Shown here: one piece after another, positions 37,454 to 44,869 of the stretch
Numbering within the stretch: position 1 is the stretch's first letter
Layout: each line of letters opens with the position of its first letter
DNA from: Chloroflexota bacterium
Lineage (GTDB): Bacteria > Chloroflexota > UBA11872
Direction of reading: 5' to 3'
Assembly: GCA_026707585.1 (NCBI GenBank)
Contig: JAPOWQ010000053.1
Span: 124,001-188,000 of the forward strand
Length of the DNA stretch: 64,000 bases
Made by a program: the position numbers and the translations under genes
Notes under the pieces: generated by a model
The model's input: only the letters and a program-made list of their open reading frames with translations
Databases searched by the model: none
Told to the model about the DNA's origin: nothing

Positions 37454-39345
37454 CCGGATCCGCCCTGGCGGGCGAAGAGGTCGCGGACCTCGGCCACGGT
37501 GGTGGCGTCGGCGGGGGCCTTGTCCTCGCGGACGAAGCCGATGACGCGTGGGAAACGCAGGGCCAGGCCGAGTTCGTCGTCGGTGCGGCCGGCGACGTGC
37601 ATCGGGCTGCGGGTCAGCTCGTCGGCCAGGACCTCGACCACGATTTCGGGGCTGGCCCAGACGTCCGGGACAACATCCGATTGGACGTTGGCTGGACGGT
37701 CGGACACCGCGATTCCGTCCAGCTTCTCGCGGATGCGGACCCATTCCTCGTCGGAGTAGCCGGTGCCGATGCGGGCGATGGATTTGAAGACCTGCTCGTC
37801 GGCGTCCCAGACGGCGCTGAGGAGGGCTCCAATGCCCCAGGGCGTGCGCTTGCCCTGGCCGCGCCAATAGCCGATCAGGACGCAATCCAGGGTATCGGTG
37901 AGAGCCGACGAATAGCTGGCCTTGTACTTGATCCAGTTGAAGTTGCGCTGGCCGGCCTGGTAGACGGAGTCGAGGCGCTTGGCCATGACGCCTTCGAAGC
38001 CGGCGTGTACCTGCTCGTTGAAGAAGACGTCTATTGCTTCCGGATCGTCGGTGACGATGCACTCGGAGACCTGAAGATCCTCGCCCTCGTTCTCGACGAT
38101 CTCCTCGAGCCGGCGACGGCGCTCGGTGAAGGGCAGTTCGATCACGTTGTCGCCGTCATAGAGCAGGTCGAAGGCGTGGACGTGGAGCGGAATCTCTTTG
38201 GCTGCCTCCTCGATGCCGTGCCGGCGGCGGCGTGAAGTGGTGACCTGGAAGGGCAGGAACTCGCCGGTCTCCGGGTTCACGCCCATGGCCTCGCCTTCGA
38301 TGATGACCTGGGGCTTCCTAAGGCCAGCGCGAGCGGCCTGCGACACGTCAGGGAACATCCGGGACATGTCTTCCAGATTGCGGCTATAGATGCGGACCTG
38401 GTCGCCGTCGCGATGGATCTGGACACGGAAGCCATCCAACTTGGGTTCGACGGCGGCCGAGCCGATCTTGTCGACGATTTCCTGCCCGCTGGACATGCGG
38501 GCAGCCTGGGCCATGCGGACGGGATTGCCGACTCGAACCCGGGCGCAGTCCATGGCGTCGGCGCCGCCCCGCAGGTAGTCGCGGGCCGTCTGACCCAGGT
38601 CGCAGGTCAGGTTGTAGGCACGCTCGATGGCCTTGCGGTCGGACTTGTCGCCGACTCGAGCGAATGACAGCGCGTCCATGAACGTGGGATCGCCGATGCC
38701 GAGGCGCAGGCGGCCGACGGGAATGCGCGGCAGGTAGCGGTTGGAGCGCGGATCCAGATCGCGAAGCAGGCTGGCGATGCCGGCAACCTTGCGTTCCTGG
38801 GACTCGGCGCCCTCCGCCTCGGCGACTAGACGCAGACGTGCAAAGACTCCCCCGACCGAGACTCCTCGGGCCCAGTCCTGGGCTAGCTCGCGTTGGCGAC
38901 GCGCCCGCCAGGACGGATTGCCGACTGCGGTGTGCCAGTAGATCCGGCCCTTGCCGAAGCGATGCCGGTGGGGCATCCGGCCGGGCAGTCCGCTATTCGT
39001 CAGTCCGTTTCCCCGGGGAGGCGGCGGTGCGGCAGCAATTGACTCGGACGGAGTGAGGGCTTCAGCCGCAAGTCCCAGGTCGCCGGCCTCTCGAAAGACG
39101 GCTTGAACTTCGTCGGCCTCGGCCTCGAACGCCTGGGCAATCGAGCGCAGGAGCAGGCGGCTGGCCATGCCAAACTCGAGGTCGACGAACTTGGGGACCA
39201 GGCGACCCTGCATGAGGTAGGTGACCTGGGCGGCTTCCTCCGGGGTGACGCGCTGGTAGAGCTCGGCCAGGATCTCGATCATGGCGTTGCGGCCAGAAAC
39301 CGCGTCTATGCGTTCGAAGACTTCGGCCAGTTCACGAAACGTCAT
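37450..39345 (-). CDS. ATP-dependent DNA ligase
   Basis: 631 residues. The N-terminal about 200 residues are the helical DNA-binding domain. The adenylation domain has VEPKLDGFRVQIHRDG (nucleotide Lys in KLDG), IIEGEAMGVN and the later FEGVMAKRLDSVYQ and FNWIKYKA motifs. The OB domain follows with VLIGYWRGQGKR. It seals nicks with ATP, and is archaeal-like in layout. It is the third gene of an operon in which uvrD, HAD and ligase are joined by 4-nt overlaps. The NAD-dependent LigA is not in view. Confidence 0.93.
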   Translation of the reverse strand: MTFRELAEVFERIDAVSGRNAMIEILAELYQRVTPEEAAQVTYLMQGRLVPKFVDLEFGMASRLLLRSIAQAFEAEADEVQAVFREAGDLGLAAEALTPSESIAAAPPPPRGNGLTNSGLPGRMPHRHRFGKGRIYWHTAVGNPSWRARRQRELAQDWARGVSVGGVFARLRLVAEAEGAESQERKVAGIASLLRDLDPRSNRYLPRIPVGRLRLGIGDPTFMDALSFARVGDKSDRKAIERAYNLTCDLGQTARDYLRGGADAMDCARVRVGNPVRMAQAARMSSGQEIVDKIGSAAVEPKLDGFRVQIHRDGDQVRIYSRNLEDMSRMFPDVSQAARAGLRKPQVIIEGEAMGVNPETGEFLPFQVTTSRRRRHGIEEAAKEIPLHVHAFDLLYDGDNVIELPFTERRRRLEEIVENEGEDLQVSECIVTDDPEAIDVFFNEQVHAGFEGVMAKRLDSVYQAGQRNFNWIKYKASYSSALTDTLDCVLIGYWRGQGKRTPWGIGALLSAVWDADEQVFKSIARIGTGYSDEEWVRIREKLDGIAVSDRPANVQSDVVPDVWASPEIVVEVLADELTRSPMHVAGRTDDELGLALRFPRVIGFVREDKAPADATTVAEVRDLFARQGGSG

Positions 39346-40016
39346 GTGGACCTACCCACGGTCAGCAAGTTGGCGCGCACCCAGTCGTGGACGTCGCGCA
39401 TGCCGTCGAAGGCATGGTAGGGAACGCCGTCTTGCTTGCAGCGGTCCGCCAGCTGGGAACGGGCGAACAGCAAATCGGCCGCGCGGGCGGCGGCCCAGTC
39501 GCTCATGCCGTCGCCGGCGTAGGCGACGCGCCAGCCCTGGCCCTGCAGCGCCCGGACAGGTCCGGCTTTCCAGCCCCCGCGAGGGTCGTGGCCGGGGCGT
39601 TCGTGGGGGAACTTGAGCTTGATCGAGCCGTTTTGGAAGAAGAGCCGGTTGGCTTGAAACGGCAGGTCGGACAGGCCCGCTCGGGTAAGCATTGGCTTTA
39701 CGTAGGCATCGAAGCCGTCGCTGACGACCTGGGCCGGAATGCCGTGCGCCGTGAGGTCGGCGACGAGCGCCGGGAAGGCTGGATCGACGGCGTGCTGGTC
39801 GATGAGCCGGAGGAACTCCGGTTCGCGGGCAGTGACCAGGGCGAACTGGCGGCGGGCGCGTTCGCTGGTGGGGATTTCGCCGCGAATCCACTCGTTGTCG
39901 ATGTCGCGCCAGGTGGGGGCGGCGAAGGCGTCGAAAATGACGTGGCCCATGTCGCTGGGGGAGATGGTGCCGTCGAAGTCGAAGACGAAGGCCCAGCGGG
40001 CGGTTGTGCCGGTCAG
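39342..40016 (-). CDS. HAD-superfamily phosphatase, apparent CTG start
   Basis: 224 residues from CTG 40016. Motif I is FVFDFDGTIS (residues 10-19), the nucleophilic and acid Asp pair of HAD phosphatases; motif II is QVVSDGF, and KAGPVRAL plus YAGDGMSDWAAA are motifs III and IV. It resembles the phosphoserine phosphatase/MtnX-like group. ATG 39950 would remove motif I, and no ATG/GTG/TTG lies between it and the uvrD frame. The CTG overlaps the uvrD TGA (CTGA), with GAGG seven bases before it. It may act on DNA ends, given its neighbours, but that is inferred. Confidence 0.78.
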   Translation of the reverse strand: MTGTTARWAFVFDFDGTISPSDMGHVIFDAFAAPTWRDIDNEWIRGEIPTSERARRQFALVTAREPEFLRLIDQHAVDPAFPALVADLTAHGIPAQVVSDGFDAYVKPMLTRAGLSDLPFQANRLFFQNGSIKLKFPHERPGHDPRGGWKAGPVRALQGQGWRVAYAGDGMSDWAAARAADLLFARSQLADRCKQDGVPYHAFDGMRDVHDWVRANLLTVGRST

Positions 40017-42244
40017 GTCACGGCCTCGAGCTTGGCGTAGCTGACCGCGATCTTCTTGAGGCCGACGTCGCCCTCGAACATGACGGTGACTTCCTCGTCG
40101 AAGTTGGTGATCTGGCCCGAGACGATGAGGCCCTCGCCGAAGACCGGATGTCGCACGCGCTGACCGTCGTGGTAGGTGCGCTCCGCCGGCGGTTGCGGCT
40201 GATCGTCTTCGTCGATGTCCAGGCCCGGGCTCGGAACGCCGGGTCGGGCGTCGAGGCGGCGGCGGTAGGTGAGGCGCTCGGGCGGGATGTCCTGCAGGAA
40301 GCGTGAGGGGAACCGCACGGGGGCGCCCCAGCCGGAGCGGTGGCGGGTGTAGGTGAGGAAGAGGCGGTCCTTGGCGCGGGTGAGCGCCACGTAGGCCAGG
40401 CGGCGCTCCTCGTCCATTTGGGCGGGTTCGTCGTAGCTGCGGGCGTGAGGGAACAGCTCTTCCTCCAGGCCGACCAGGATGACGACGCCGAATTCGAGGC
40501 CCTTGGCCGAATGGGCCGTGAGCAGGGTGACCGCGTCGCCGCCGGTTGCCAGGTTGTCCACGTCGGCGACCAGTGCGGCCTCACTCAGGTAGCGGGACAA
40601 GCTTTCGCGCGGGCCGAGGCCGTCGTACTTGGAGGCGGCGGTCTGAAGCTCGACGACGTTCTCCCAGCGCTCTTCGGGGCTGTCGGGGTCGTTGTCCAGG
40701 ACCTCGTCGTAGCCGGACTCACGGACGACCGCGTTGACGAGACCGCCCACCGGCACTTCGTCGGCCAGGGTGTCCAGGCGTCGCAGAAGCCGACCAAGCT
40801 CGATCAGGGCGCGAGTGGCGCGAGTGGGCAGCGGGTTGTCGAGCGTGGATTGCACGGGTCCGCCGGAGTCGGCGTCGGCGGCCAGCAGGCGCGTGAGTTC
40901 GCCGGAGGAGCGGCTGGTGCGCTCGGCCCATTCGCGGAGGACCTGGAGAGTCTTGGCGCCGATGCCGCGGCGCGGGGTGTTGGCGATGCGCTCGAAGCTG
41001 ACCAGGTCGCGCGGATTGGCGATGGCTCGCAGGTAGGCCAGCACGTCGCGCACTTCGCGGCGTCCGTAGAACTCGGTGGCGCCGACCAGTTGGTACGGCA
41101 GGCCCTGGCGGACGAACCACTCCTCCAGGGGCCGCGACTGGGCGTTGGTGCGGTAGATGATGGCGATCTCGTGGTTTGGGACGTCTTCGCCACGCAACTC
41201 GCGGATGAGGTTGCCGACCTGGCGGGCTTCGTCGTCTTCGTCGAAGGCCTCGATGATCTCGGGCGGCCGGCCGTCGTCACGCTCCGTCCAGAGGGTCTTC
41301 TCGGCGCGGTTGGCGACCCTGGAAATCACGGCGTTGGCTGAGGCCAGGATGTTGCCCGACGACCGGTAGTTGCGTTCCAGGCGGATGACCCGGGCCTCGG
41401 CGAATTGGGCCTCGAAGTCGAGGATGTTGCGGATGTCGGCGCCGCGCCAGGTGTAGATGCTCTGGTCGTCGTCGCCGACGACGCAGACGTTGCCGCGGCC
41501 TTCGGCAAGCTGGCGGACGAACTCGTACTGGGCGCGGTTGGTGTCCTGGTATTCGTCGACCAGGATGAAGCGGTAGCGGTCCTGGTAGAAGGCGCGCAGG
41601 TCGGGAAACTCGCGGAAGAGACGGACGCAGAAGGCGATCATGTCGCCGAAGTCGACGCCGTTGGCGCTGTCGAGCAAGCGCTGGTAGCGGTGGTAGACCT
41701 GCGCGACGGCTTCCTCAAAGTAGCCCTCCGAGCGCTCGGCGTAGACGAAGGGATCGGCGAGCTCGTCCTTGGCACGGGAGATGGCGTTGCGGATGGCGAC
41801 GGGGCTGATGGTGGTGAGGCCGATGCCGACGTCGCCCATGGCCTGCTTGACAAGGCGCAACTGGTCCTCGGCGTCGTAGATGGTGAACTCGGGCTCGCGG
41901 CCCAGGTGGTGGATGTCGCGCCGGAGGATGCGGAGGGCCTGGCCGTGGAAGGTGCCGACGTGGACGCCAGCCGCCATGCGGCCGACGAGGTCGACGATGC
42001 GTTCGCGCATCTCGTTGGCGGCCTTGTTGGTGAAGGTGACGGCGAGGATGTTCCAGGGGGCGACGCCGGAGGCGATGAGGCTGGCGACGCGGCAGGTGAT
42101 GACGCGGGTCTTGCCGGAGCCGGCGCCGGCGAAGACGAGCAGGGGGCCGTGGACGTGGTCGATGGCGGCGCGCTGCTGGGGGTTCAGACCGCTGAGATCG
42201 AGGGACAGGAGCCCGGTGGCCGGCGGGTGGTCGGTGGCGCTCAC
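40013..42244 (-). CDS. pcrA: UvrD/PcrA-family superfamily 1 DNA helicase
   Basis: 743 residues from GTG 42244; longer starts up to 42427 run into the repeat region and have no helicase character. LNPQQRAAIDHV starts the core, followed by the Walker A FAGAGSGKTRVI, TFTNKAANEMRER, VDEYQDTN (motif II), GDDDQSIYTWRGA and VTLLTAHSAKGLEF. It unwinds DNA during repair and removes proteins from DNA. The C-terminus ends in a Tudor-like RVRHPVFGEGLIV segment. It leads the repair operon with HAD and ligase. Confidence 0.93.
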   Translation of the reverse strand: MSATDHPPATGLLSLDLSGLNPQQRAAIDHVHGPLLVFAGAGSGKTRVITCRVASLIASGVAPWNILAVTFTNKAANEMRERIVDLVGRMAAGVHVGTFHGQALRILRRDIHHLGREPEFTIYDAEDQLRLVKQAMGDVGIGLTTISPVAIRNAISRAKDELADPFVYAERSEGYFEEAVAQVYHRYQRLLDSANGVDFGDMIAFCVRLFREFPDLRAFYQDRYRFILVDEYQDTNRAQYEFVRQLAEGRGNVCVVGDDDQSIYTWRGADIRNILDFEAQFAEARVIRLERNYRSSGNILASANAVISRVANRAEKTLWTERDDGRPPEIIEAFDEDDEARQVGNLIRELRGEDVPNHEIAIIYRTNAQSRPLEEWFVRQGLPYQLVGATEFYGRREVRDVLAYLRAIANPRDLVSFERIANTPRRGIGAKTLQVLREWAERTSRSSGELTRLLAADADSGGPVQSTLDNPLPTRATRALIELGRLLRRLDTLADEVPVGGLVNAVVRESGYDEVLDNDPDSPEERWENVVELQTAASKYDGLGPRESLSRYLSEAALVADVDNLATGGDAVTLLTAHSAKGLEFGVVILVGLEEELFPHARSYDEPAQMDEERRLAYVALTRAKDRLFLTYTRHRSGWGAPVRFPSRFLQDIPPERLTYRRRLDARPGVPSPGLDIDEDDQPQPPAERTYHDGQRVRHPVFGEGLIVSGQITNFDEEVTVMFEGDVGLKKIAVSYAKLEAVT

Positions 42245-42310
42245 GGGCGATTCTAGGGCACTGGCGGAGGGCGGGGCGTGGGGTGCGAAATGGGGCGTCT
42301 TCGCGCACGT

Positions 42311-42334
42311 AAGAGTTTTTTCCAAAAAACTCTT
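42311..42334. repeat. 24-nt perfect palindrome
   Basis: Two 11-base arms (AAGAGTTTTTT and its complement) are separated by only CC. It lies about 70 bases upstream of the pcrA GTG and just left of repeat copy A. Such an A/T-rich stem could terminate transcription arriving from the right on the minus strand or end a leader, or mark an insertion scar. Confidence 0.6.
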
Positions 42335-42389
42335 GAGGCGCCGCGGGGCGTCGTCGGGCGAGGAATCGACGACAGCGAGCGGGGTGGCT

Positions 42390-42441
42390 GAGAGCGGCAT
42401 GCGGAATCCGAGTTGCGATGACATCACGCCCAGTGTACACT
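42390..42441 (+). repeat. 52-bp direct repeat, copy A
   Basis: Matches 44609-44660 on the same strand at 50 of 52 bases, starting GAGAGCGGCATGCGG and ending in CCCAGTGTACACT. Weaker similarity extends about 80 bases further left on both copies. It marks the left end of an A+T-richer segment. It contains a promoter-like pair (42413-42441). Confidence 0.85.
42413..42441 (+). promoter_or_regulatory. promoter-like site A with palindrome over the -10
   Basis: TTGCGA at 42413-42418 and TACACT at 42436-42441 with a 17-base spacer. The -10 lies in the 10-bp perfect palindrome AGTGTACACT, which could be an operator. It points right, toward the membrane-protein gene about 690 bases away. Confidence 0.55.
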
Positions 42442-43127
42442 ATCTGCATACCGCCAGCCAGTACAGGGGAGGCGAGCGATTGGCGAGGGGAGGCGAGCGG
42501 GTCGAAGGGGCCTTCGTCGTTATGCCGAGCGAAGGGCGACGTTGCGAAGGCAGCCAACGAGCGGCAGAGACCCAGGAAGGGCTGGCTTGAGCGCATGGAG
42601 CGGCACCCGGCGGGGAAACCACATGGAATCGGACCACCACGCCGAGCAGCCACGACCGCTGAGCCTGAACCTCGCCAAGCAGCGACTCCACGTCCGTCTC
42701 GACCATGAACAGCCCAATCCTGCGGGCCATGCGCCAGGCGCACTTGTTTTTGACGTCTCGTTGCCGCGCCAGATCCGGGGCCGGGATCACGTGCCGGGAG
42801 CCGGCAATATGGTCAACCGGGTAGAGCGACGTGACGAGGCAGGTGCTGGAGCCTGCAACGATGGGGCGGACGCAGGGAGACACCTGGACGCCGCAAAACC
42901 GGCGTGTGTACGCTCGGCGCTGACGGAGCCGGTGGAAGCGCGTGGGTCGATCGCGGCACCGGCAGGTAGACCGGAGTCCGACGCGGAGGTCCACGAGCTT
43001 ATCCAGGATGGCAGCGGTGTCGGGACAGACCCGCTGGAAGTCGAAGACGGCATCGGCGTTAGGCGTCGCCGTGGTTGCTTAAGCTCGATACCCCACGGGG
43101 GTTTACCTGCGATAAGACAAAAGAACA
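42442..43127. other. leader-like stretch with no gene I can support
   Basis: 686 bases between repeat copy A and the membrane protein gene. Several open frames exist on both strands (for example 42440-42994 minus and 42542-43144 plus), but none has a recognisable motif, ribosome site or codon pattern. A 13-base direct repeat (GGGGAGGCGAGCG) occurs twice near 42466-42499. The stretch may be a long untranslated leader, or the decayed remains of an older gene. Confidence 0.5.
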
Positions 43128-43730
43128 ATGACCTACGTCCTTAGCGCCGGGTTTCCAGTCGTTTTCATTAGCTGGTGGGGCACTTATGTCGTGCCCAGTC
43201 TCCTGCGCCTTGCGTTTCCTGCAGTGATTCCACCGATACCTGTTTGGTTGAACGCGGATGCCAATGGCTCGCTGCCAAACTACATGTCAGCGGCAGTCCT
43301 GGCGACCGCGACAATTGCCCTGTTCGCAGGTGCAGTTCGCGCATATCGAGAATCTCATCTTGCGACAATCGGCTGGTCGTTCCTGGCGGTCACAACACTG
43401 TTTGTGCTAATTGCTGAACTCACCGACTGGCACAACCGTCTGTTGGCTTCGTGGTCTATTCAACTTGCACCGTTGGCGGCAATGTTTGTTGTGCTTGTAA
43501 TTCTGTTCATATGGCGAGTTGATCAGCCATCGCATGTGCGTCTCTTGCTTGGCCTTGGGTGTATCTTATGGAGCGCGGTTATTGTTCACGAAGCAATCCA
43601 ACCGTACGCGAAGTCCAGATTTGGATCTTTGCCAATAGTAATCGAAGAAACGATGGAAGTCACGGGAGCGTTAAGTCTGATTGCGGCAGCCTGGCTCGCG
43701 CATAATCGACCGACAGCGTTGCCGACCTAG
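43128..43730 (+). CDS. multi-spanning membrane protein of unknown function, first part
   Basis: 200 residues with about six hydrophobic helices (around residues 5-30, 52-74, 80-102, 107-133, 140-162 and 175-193). I recognise no family. The DNA is visibly lower in G+C than the rest of the window and uses codons such as TTT, AAT and ATA that neighbours avoid. ATG 43128 has only a weak purine stretch upstream. The TAG at 43728-43730 ends it, but the same frame continues for 236 more codons with another transmembrane helix straight after the stop, so this may be the front of an interrupted gene. Confidence 0.55.
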   Translation: MTYVLSAGFPVVFISWWGTYVVPSLLRLAFPAVIPPIPVWLNADANGSLPNYMSAAVLATATIALFAGAVRAYRESHLATIGWSFLAVTTLFVLIAELTDWHNRLLASWSIQLAPLAAMFVVLVILFIWRVDQPSHVRLLLGLGCILWSAVIVHEAIQPYAKSRFGSLPIVIEETMEVTGALSLIAAAWLAHNRPTALPT

Positions 43731-43802
43731 CGCATCCCGGCGGCATGGTCGACCCTCGCGGTCAGCGTTGGCAGTGTCCTGGTTATCCTATATCTCTACC
43801 AA

Positions 43803-44438
43803 GTGCCTCTAATCAGTACGCGTTATGCAACTCCTTTGATCAGCACGCGTGACACGTCTCCTATGGGAACGTTTCACGTTGTCTTGGAGGGATATGGATC
43901 CATACAGCAAGACCTACGCCGCGTACCCTTACCGTCCAATCGCATTGACGTACGAATGGGGCTTCGTGGCGAGATGCCGACGAGCGTTGACCTGCGCGTG
44001 CTGTCTGATACGACGGTTATCAGCGCAGGCCGCACCCAAGTACCCCCGCAGGCAGAGGGCGTGTCAATGCAGACATTCGTCCTGGCCCCAGTGCTCGATA
44101 CTATATCCGATGGGCTCAGCATACAGTTGATCGCCGACCTTCCCGTGAACTCGACGCTGCGAATTGGCGCAATTCAAAGCAATCTTGATGACGGACTTCA
44201 GCTACAAACAAACGGTGATGTCCAACCGCCTGGGCATCGCATCGAATACACAGTTTATTCGGCGGCGGAACCAACGCGGGCGAAGCTGTCGTCGCTCTGG
44301 CACATCGCACGAGATTGGCGACACGTGGCCACGGCAGTGTTTTGCTGGGTCTCACTGATTCCGCTGGTGTTCATGCCGGTTTTTATCATTCGCCTGGCCC
44401 TAGCGGCACCGATAGGCCGTTCTCATGTTCGGTCGTGA
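43803..44438 (+). CDS. membrane-anchored protein of unknown function, continuation of same frame
   Basis: 211 residues from GTG 43803. The frame is open back to the TAG at 43728, and those extra codons encode a helix (STLAVSVGSVLVILYLYQ) with no ATG, GTG or TTG. The body is a beta-rich polar domain with a PLISTR duplication at the N-terminus, and ends in a helix (VATAVFCWVSLIPLVFMPVF) near the C-terminus. Together with the preceding frame this would make one protein of about 436 residues. Either TAG is a mutation and the pair is a pseudogene, or the second half uses an unusual start. Confidence 0.5.
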   Translation: MPLISTRYATPLISTRDTSPMGTFHVVLEGYGSIQQDLRRVPLPSNRIDVRMGLRGEMPTSVDLRVLSDTTVISAGRTQVPPQAEGVSMQTFVLAPVLDTISDGLSIQLIADLPVNSTLRIGAIQSNLDDGLQLQTNGDVQPPGHRIEYTVYSAAEPTRAKLSSLWHIARDWRHVATAVFCWVSLIPLVFMPVFIIRLALAAPIGRSHVRS

Positions 44439-44608
44439 AGAGGGCGTGCTGCAAGGGCGTTGCGAGATTGCGCCGGACGCCGCAGAGCATCGGTGCGGGA
44501 CCGTTGAGCCAGATATGCCCGGAAGGCACGTAGCCAGTTTCCAAGAGACGCTTCGCTCGGCGTCGGGCATCGTCAGGCGAGGGAGCGACGCAATCTGGCG
44601 GCGGAGCG

Positions 44609-44660
44609 GAGAGCGGCATGCGGGATCCGAGTTGCAATGACATCACGCCCAGTGTACACT
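44609..44660 (+). repeat. 52-bp direct repeat, copy B
   Basis: Second copy of the element at 42390, differing at two positions (A for G, twice reciprocal). It lies to the right of the A+T-richer segment and 209 bases before the start of the PD40 protein. The two copies are 2.2 kb apart. Confidence 0.85.
44632..44660 (+). promoter_or_regulatory. promoter-like site B with palindrome over the -10
   Basis: TTGCAA at 44632-44637 and TACACT at 44655-44660, again 17 bases apart. Here the palindrome extends to 12 bases (CAGTGTACACTG). It points at the PD40 protein at 44870, leaving a leader of about 200 bases. Confidence 0.6.
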
Positions 44661-44869
44661 GTGTGAGAACTACATGAAATTTCTGAGGGCGCGAGCAACC
44701 GGCGAGGGGTTGCGAGCGGGCCGCAGGGTCTTGCCAGGCAGGTCACGAGGCTTGGCGATACGGAGGGACAGCGATAGCTGGCAGGTCGGCGGTGTGGATT
44801 TCTTCTGCCGGCGGTGCGCGGCGGCACAGCCGCCGGGCACCCGTCCGGCCGCGGGGGGAGATCGTAAGC

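Noticed and set aside
36422-38062. 546-residue minus-strand frame
   Set aside because: It is an out-of-frame shadow of the ligase and antisense to the ADP-ribosylglycohydrolase.
42440-42994. 184-residue minus-strand frame in the leader stretch
   Set aside because: No recognisable motif, no ribosome site, and repeats inside it; I cannot support it as a gene.
43728-43730. TAG as a pyrrolysine codon
   Set aside because: It lies between helices in a poorly conserved context, and nothing in the window suggests pyrrolysine machinery; mutation or a separate start is more likely.
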